Source: Blautia luti (GTDB lineage: Bacteria > Bacillota > Clostridia > Lachnospirales > Lachnospiraceae). Taken from it: DNA of 64,000 bases. This document shows positions 61,599 to 64,000 of the stretch, one piece after another (position 1 is the stretch's first letter; the number at the start of each line of letters is the position of its first letter). Position numbers and translations under genes: made by a program. The stretch lies in NCBI RefSeq assembly GCF_033096465.1, contig NZ_AP028156.1, positions 3,614,501 to 3,678,500 on the forward strand, written 5' to 3'. The notes below the pieces were generated by a model that worked only from the letters and a program-made list of their open reading frames with translations, was not told the origin of the DNA and did not search any database.

Positions 61599-61901
61599 CT
61601 AACAACAGCTATCTTTTTTGTCACAGCATGACTCACATGTCAAACTGCCAATAAAATTCTTGAATTCTAATAAAGTATCACAATTCAAAGAGTAATGATG
61701 CCATTTACCTTCTTTGCGATCATTTACCAATCCACATTCCACCAGTATCTTCATATGATGAGACAGGGTTGGCTGTGTAATTTCAAATTTTTCCAAGAGC
61801 CTGCATCCACATTTTTCGCCATCTGACAACATTTGCACTATTTCTAATCTGTTTGAATCTCCAAGTGCCTTGCAGATTAATGCAACATTTGTTAGTTCCA
61901 T
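61599..61901 (-). CDS. arsR: ArsR/SmtB-family metalloregulator
   Basis: A 100-residue winged-helix repressor. The metal-binding segment is GEKCGCRLLEKFEITQPTLS (CxC near 31-33), followed by the recognition helix QPTLSHHMKILVECGLV. An extra Cys-rich C-terminus (SLTCESCCDKKDSCC) could form a second metal site. It should repress its own operon until arsenite or another thiophilic metal binds. A palindromic operator lies directly upstream (61915-61968). Confidence 0.93.
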   Translation of the reverse strand: MELTNVALICKALGDSNRLEIVQMLSDGEKCGCRLLEKFEITQPTLSHHMKILVECGLVNDRKEGKWHHYSLNCDTLLEFKNFIGSLTCESCCDKKDSCC

Positions 61902-61914
61902 TTCATTTACCTCG

Positions 61915-61968
61915 CATTGATATTTATCTATGTGTGTAGATTAGCATATACATAGATAATTATCAATG
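61915..61968. promoter_or_regulatory. Operator-like inverted repeat of the ars unit
   Basis: CATTGATATTTATCTATG (61915-61932) and CATAGATAATTATCAATG (61951-61968) are inverted with 1 mismatch in 18. They start 14 bases upstream of the arsR ATG and cover the promoter region, as expected for ArsR binding. Confidence 0.82.
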
Positions 61969-62022
61969 TGTTTTTATAAAATAAAGCCATACATTTTCAT
62001 GTACAGCTTTAAAAACTTGAAT

Positions 62023-62931
62023 TTAGCGATTTCTTTTTCCGGTATTCTCTGTCCCACGGATTTCCTCATGATAGAAATAATCTACGATCACCGGATGCCC
62101 CTGCGGGACTCTGCCATAAGGCATTTCATTATCCACAAAGGCACAATCATACTTCTTAGCCATTTTCTCAGCTTTTACTTCAAGTGCTTCAAAGTAGCTG
62201 CGGTTATGCTTGTTATAGATCTCGTCGTAAAGTGGTACAAGATCAGGATATTTTCCGGCGATATAATCCATAATTGTCTTTTTGAAACCGCCTCGAAGAT
62301 TGAGATTTTCGAGCCAGAACAGATCGCACTGATTCTTTACCCGCTCAAAGATTGCTTCAAAATCCGTGATACCGGGGAATACCGGGGATACGAAACAGAC
62401 TGTACGGATACCTGCTTCATATACCTGCTTCATAGCAGAGATACGGCACTCAATGCTCGAAGCAGAGTCCATATCGTTCTTGAAATTTTCATCTAGTGTG
62501 TTGATCGACCATGAAACGGTTACACGTCCAAGCTTCTTCAGCAGATCAATATCCCGTACCACAAGATCCGACTTTGTGCAAATCAGAATATCTGCGTCAC
62601 TGCCGATCAGCTGCTCCAGAAGTTTTCTGGTATTCCCGAATTGCTCCTCCTGTGGATTGTAGCCATCTGTCACAGAACCGATGACCACCCGCTGTCCGGC
62701 ATATTTCTTCGGATTTTTAATTTCCGGCCAATGCTTCACATCAAGGAAAGTGCCCCATTCCTCCTTGTGCCCGGTAAAGCGCTTCATAAAAGAAGCATAG
62801 CAATACTTGCAGGCATGTGTACAGCCCACATAGGGATTGACCGAGTAACCGCCTACCGGCAGACTAGACTTAGTCATGATGTTCTTTGTTTCTACCTCAC
62901 GAATGAGGATTCCATTCATTACTTCTTCCAT
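62023..62931 (-). CDS. SPL-family radical SAM protein
   Basis: A 302-residue radical SAM enzyme with the cluster motif VNPYVGCTHACKYCYASFMK (CxxxCxxC, about 35-42), a SAM-binding GSVTDGYNPQE (about 85) and SWSINTLDENFK (about 140). Overall it resembles the spore photoproduct lyase-like family, though the sporulation-linked residues cannot be checked by eye. Its start at 62931 (GAGG about 10 bases upstream) or at 62919 (TAATG overlap with the gene before) are both possible. It is third in an operon with a MarR regulator and a DUF5131 radical SAM protein. Confidence 0.85.
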   Translation of the reverse strand: MEEVMNGILIREVETKNIMTKSSLPVGGYSVNPYVGCTHACKYCYASFMKRFTGHKEEWGTFLDVKHWPEIKNPKKYAGQRVVIGSVTDGYNPQEEQFGNTRKLLEQLIGSDADILICTKSDLVVRDIDLLKKLGRVTVSWSINTLDENFKNDMDSASSIECRISAMKQVYEAGIRTVCFVSPVFPGITDFEAIFERVKNQCDLFWLENLNLRGGFKKTIMDYIAGKYPDLVPLYDEIYNKHNRSYFEALEVKAEKMAKKYDCAFVDNEMPYGRVPQGHPVIVDYFYHEEIRGTENTGKRNR

Positions 62932-63608
62932 GATTTCTGTACCTCTAACACTTTATTAAATTCTTCCGGCATTTCCTGAATCATATTTTCATCCCCTATG
63001 ATAGGGACAAGGTCTTCCTTCATAAACACCGGAATGCCGAACTTATGTGCCTGGTCCGCCAGAGACCATGCCCATTCCGGCTCCGTATGAATCTTCCTGC
63101 TCTGAGCTCCGGTCATGGTGCCGACAACGATCCAATTGATTCCGGAAAGGTCAACTGTGCCGGGATCGTCGAATAACGGCTCAAAGGTAACATGGTAATG
63201 TTTTGCTCTGACGTTTTTCCGAAGGGCGTCGATACGCCACAGTTCTGCTTTCCTCGTCACCGTAACGCCAAACCATGCGTTTTCCAGATCGGTATCAAAA
63301 TTCAGCAAATCAGGTCGCTTGGTAAGGAACAGGAACTGATGCTGTGGATTTTCACGGATCTTTGCAAATACCTCGTCTCTCCATTCCGGCTTCCATCCGG
63401 AGAGATCGCTCATCCCGGTAAGAAGAAAGTTCTGCGGACGTTTCTTTTCCATCATCTTGAACTTACCCGGAAAGAATTCAGGGTCAGCGAAGTCATCAAT
63501 CATATGCCAGCGTTTCACGTTGTTGCGGGCATAGCAATATGTACACCCCACTGTGCAGCCAATGACGATATTCATGTTCTGAATCTGATCTTTGATACAA
63601 ATACTCAT
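62919..63608 (-). CDS. DUF5131 (phage Gp37/Gp68-like) radical SAM protein
   Basis: A 229-residue protein. The motif MNIVIGCTVGCTYCYARNNV (CxxxCxxC near 19-26) marks a radical SAM domain; FLLTGMSDLSGWKPEWRDEV, HQFLFLTKRPDLL and the VTFEPLFDDPGTVDLSGI with IVVGTMTG segments match the DUF5131 family, first noted in phages. The ATG at 63608 overlaps the MarR stop as ATGA, and its own stop overlaps or abuts the next radical SAM gene, so all three are cotranscribed. The substrate is unknown; DNA-related roles have been suggested for relatives. Confidence 0.85.
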   Translation of the reverse strand: MSICIKDQIQNMNIVIGCTVGCTYCYARNNVKRWHMIDDFADPEFFPGKFKMMEKKRPQNFLLTGMSDLSGWKPEWRDEVFAKIRENPQHQFLFLTKRPDLLNFDTDLENAWFGVTVTRKAELWRIDALRKNVRAKHYHVTFEPLFDDPGTVDLSGINWIVVGTMTGAQSRKIHTEPEWAWSLADQAHKFGIPVFMKEDLVPIIGDENMIQEMPEEFNKVLEVQKSWKK

Positions 63609-64000
63609 GACTTCTGCCACTCCTCAAGATTCTTTCTGATGCGGTCGAGGCATTCCTCAAACCGGGTAATTTCTTCCTCTGAAAAACCTTTGTAGTAAAT
63701 ACTGCCCATCTCATCAGATACAGAATCGTACTCGCCCTTTAAGGCATGTGCTTTCTCAGTCAGAAACAGGAGTGTTTTCCTTTTGTCCGTTTTAGACTGA
63801 ACACGGCTTATCAGCCCTTGATTTTCCATTCTTTCCAGCATCGTAGTAAGAGATGTTATCGCTAATCCGCATTTAGTCGAGAGTGACCTGATTGAGATAC
63901 CATCCTCCTGCCACAGCACATAAAGAATACGCCCCTGGGCTCCATTAAACGCATCAATATTCTTTTCGCTGAGAATCTTCTCAAAAATCCGGTCTCCAAG
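63605..64000 (-). CDS. MarR-family regulator, 5' end outside the window
   Basis: At least 131 residues of a MarR-type winged-helix repressor; the frame is open to the window edge, so its start lies beyond 64000. Visible parts are KNIDAFNGAQGRILYVLWQE, the recognition helix GLAITSLTTMLERMENQGLI, the wing SRVQSKTDKRKTLLFLTEKA and the C-terminal dimerisation helix FEECLDRIRKNLEEWQK. It overlaps the DUF5131 gene and presumably controls the two radical SAM genes. Confidence 0.9.
   Translation of the reverse strand, partial: LGDRIFEKILSEKNIDAFNGAQGRILYVLWQEDGISIRSLSTKCGLAITSLTTMLERMENQGLISRVQSKTDKRKTLLFLTEKAHALKGEYDSVSDEMGSIYYKGFSEEEITRFEECLDRIRKNLEEWQKS

Overview
The window looks like the chromosome of an anaerobic, low-to-mid GC Gram-positive of the Lachnospiraceae type (Blautia/Dorea/Mediterraneibacter-like; genus not resolved). 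Pointers are the TPP- and cobalamin-riboswitch genes, a double-cubane 2-hydroxyacyl-CoA dehydratase-like reductase with its ATPase activator, a CD1871A-type CXXC peptide, many secreted proteins with Clostridia-style glycine/aromatic or Big_2 repeats, and Tn1549-like conjugative element debris. Positions 1-46.8 kb read as core chromosome; 46.9-60.2 kb is a graveyard of mobile DNA; 60.2-64 kb probably belongs to another integrated element.

Layout. 0-2.5 kb: a partial membrane protein and a three-gene redox operon (secreted thioredoxin-like protein, CXXC peptide, NapH-like 4Fe-4S membrane protein). 3-4.9 kb: an OmpR/HK two-component pair. 4.9-7.5 kb: threonine aldolase, DUF1284, EamA exporter. 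7.7-9.3 kb: TPP riboswitch, thiW, thiM (thiE lies apart at 26 kb). 9.4-14.6 kb: MATE pump, double-cubane reductase plus activator, ClC channel. 14.8-23.9 kb: a long envelope cluster on the minus strand: three secreted proteins (two with transglutaminase-like catalytic residues), an acidic repeat protein, then a five-gene dlt-like operon (MBOAT, SGNH, adenylation enzyme, PLP decarboxylase, carrier protein). 24-29.2 kb: cyclopropane synthase, HAD phosphatase, thiE, Hpt protein and a REC-HD-GYP-GGDEF regulator. 29.3-37.2 kb: a MITE-like element, HtrA protease, a DUF5722-type secreted protein, a rhamnose-mutarotase-like protein, signal peptidase I and an XRE-aminotransferase fusion. 37.5-41.2 kb: two tandem LeuCD-type dehydratase pairs. 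41.4-45.5 kb: a giant surface protein under a cobalamin riboswitch. 46-60 kb: a deleted hybrid kinase, an IS remnant, an IS110 stub, a MATE pump, a decayed ardC, a hybrid kinase and a parB gene split by a group II intron that is itself split by a second group II intron. 60-64 kb: a tRNA-Arg 3' fragment (probable att site), arsR/DUF5714/arsC, and a MarR - DUF5131 - SPL-family radical SAM operon running off the window.

The most interesting points are: (1) the dlt-like operon carrying a type III PLP decarboxylase whose motifs recall BtrK, an enzyme acting on carrier-bound amino acids, suggesting an undescribed surface-polymer decoration; (2) a nested group II intron arrangement (twintron) with reading frames that rejoin at consensus boundaries; (3) a cobalamin-riboswitch-controlled surface protein with a DUF4430 (transcobalamin-like) domain; (4) a 66-bp perfect palindrome centred on a perfect parS site, with two near-perfect parS sites within 9.4 kb. 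Functional statements rest on motif reading and remembered family knowledge; no database search was run.
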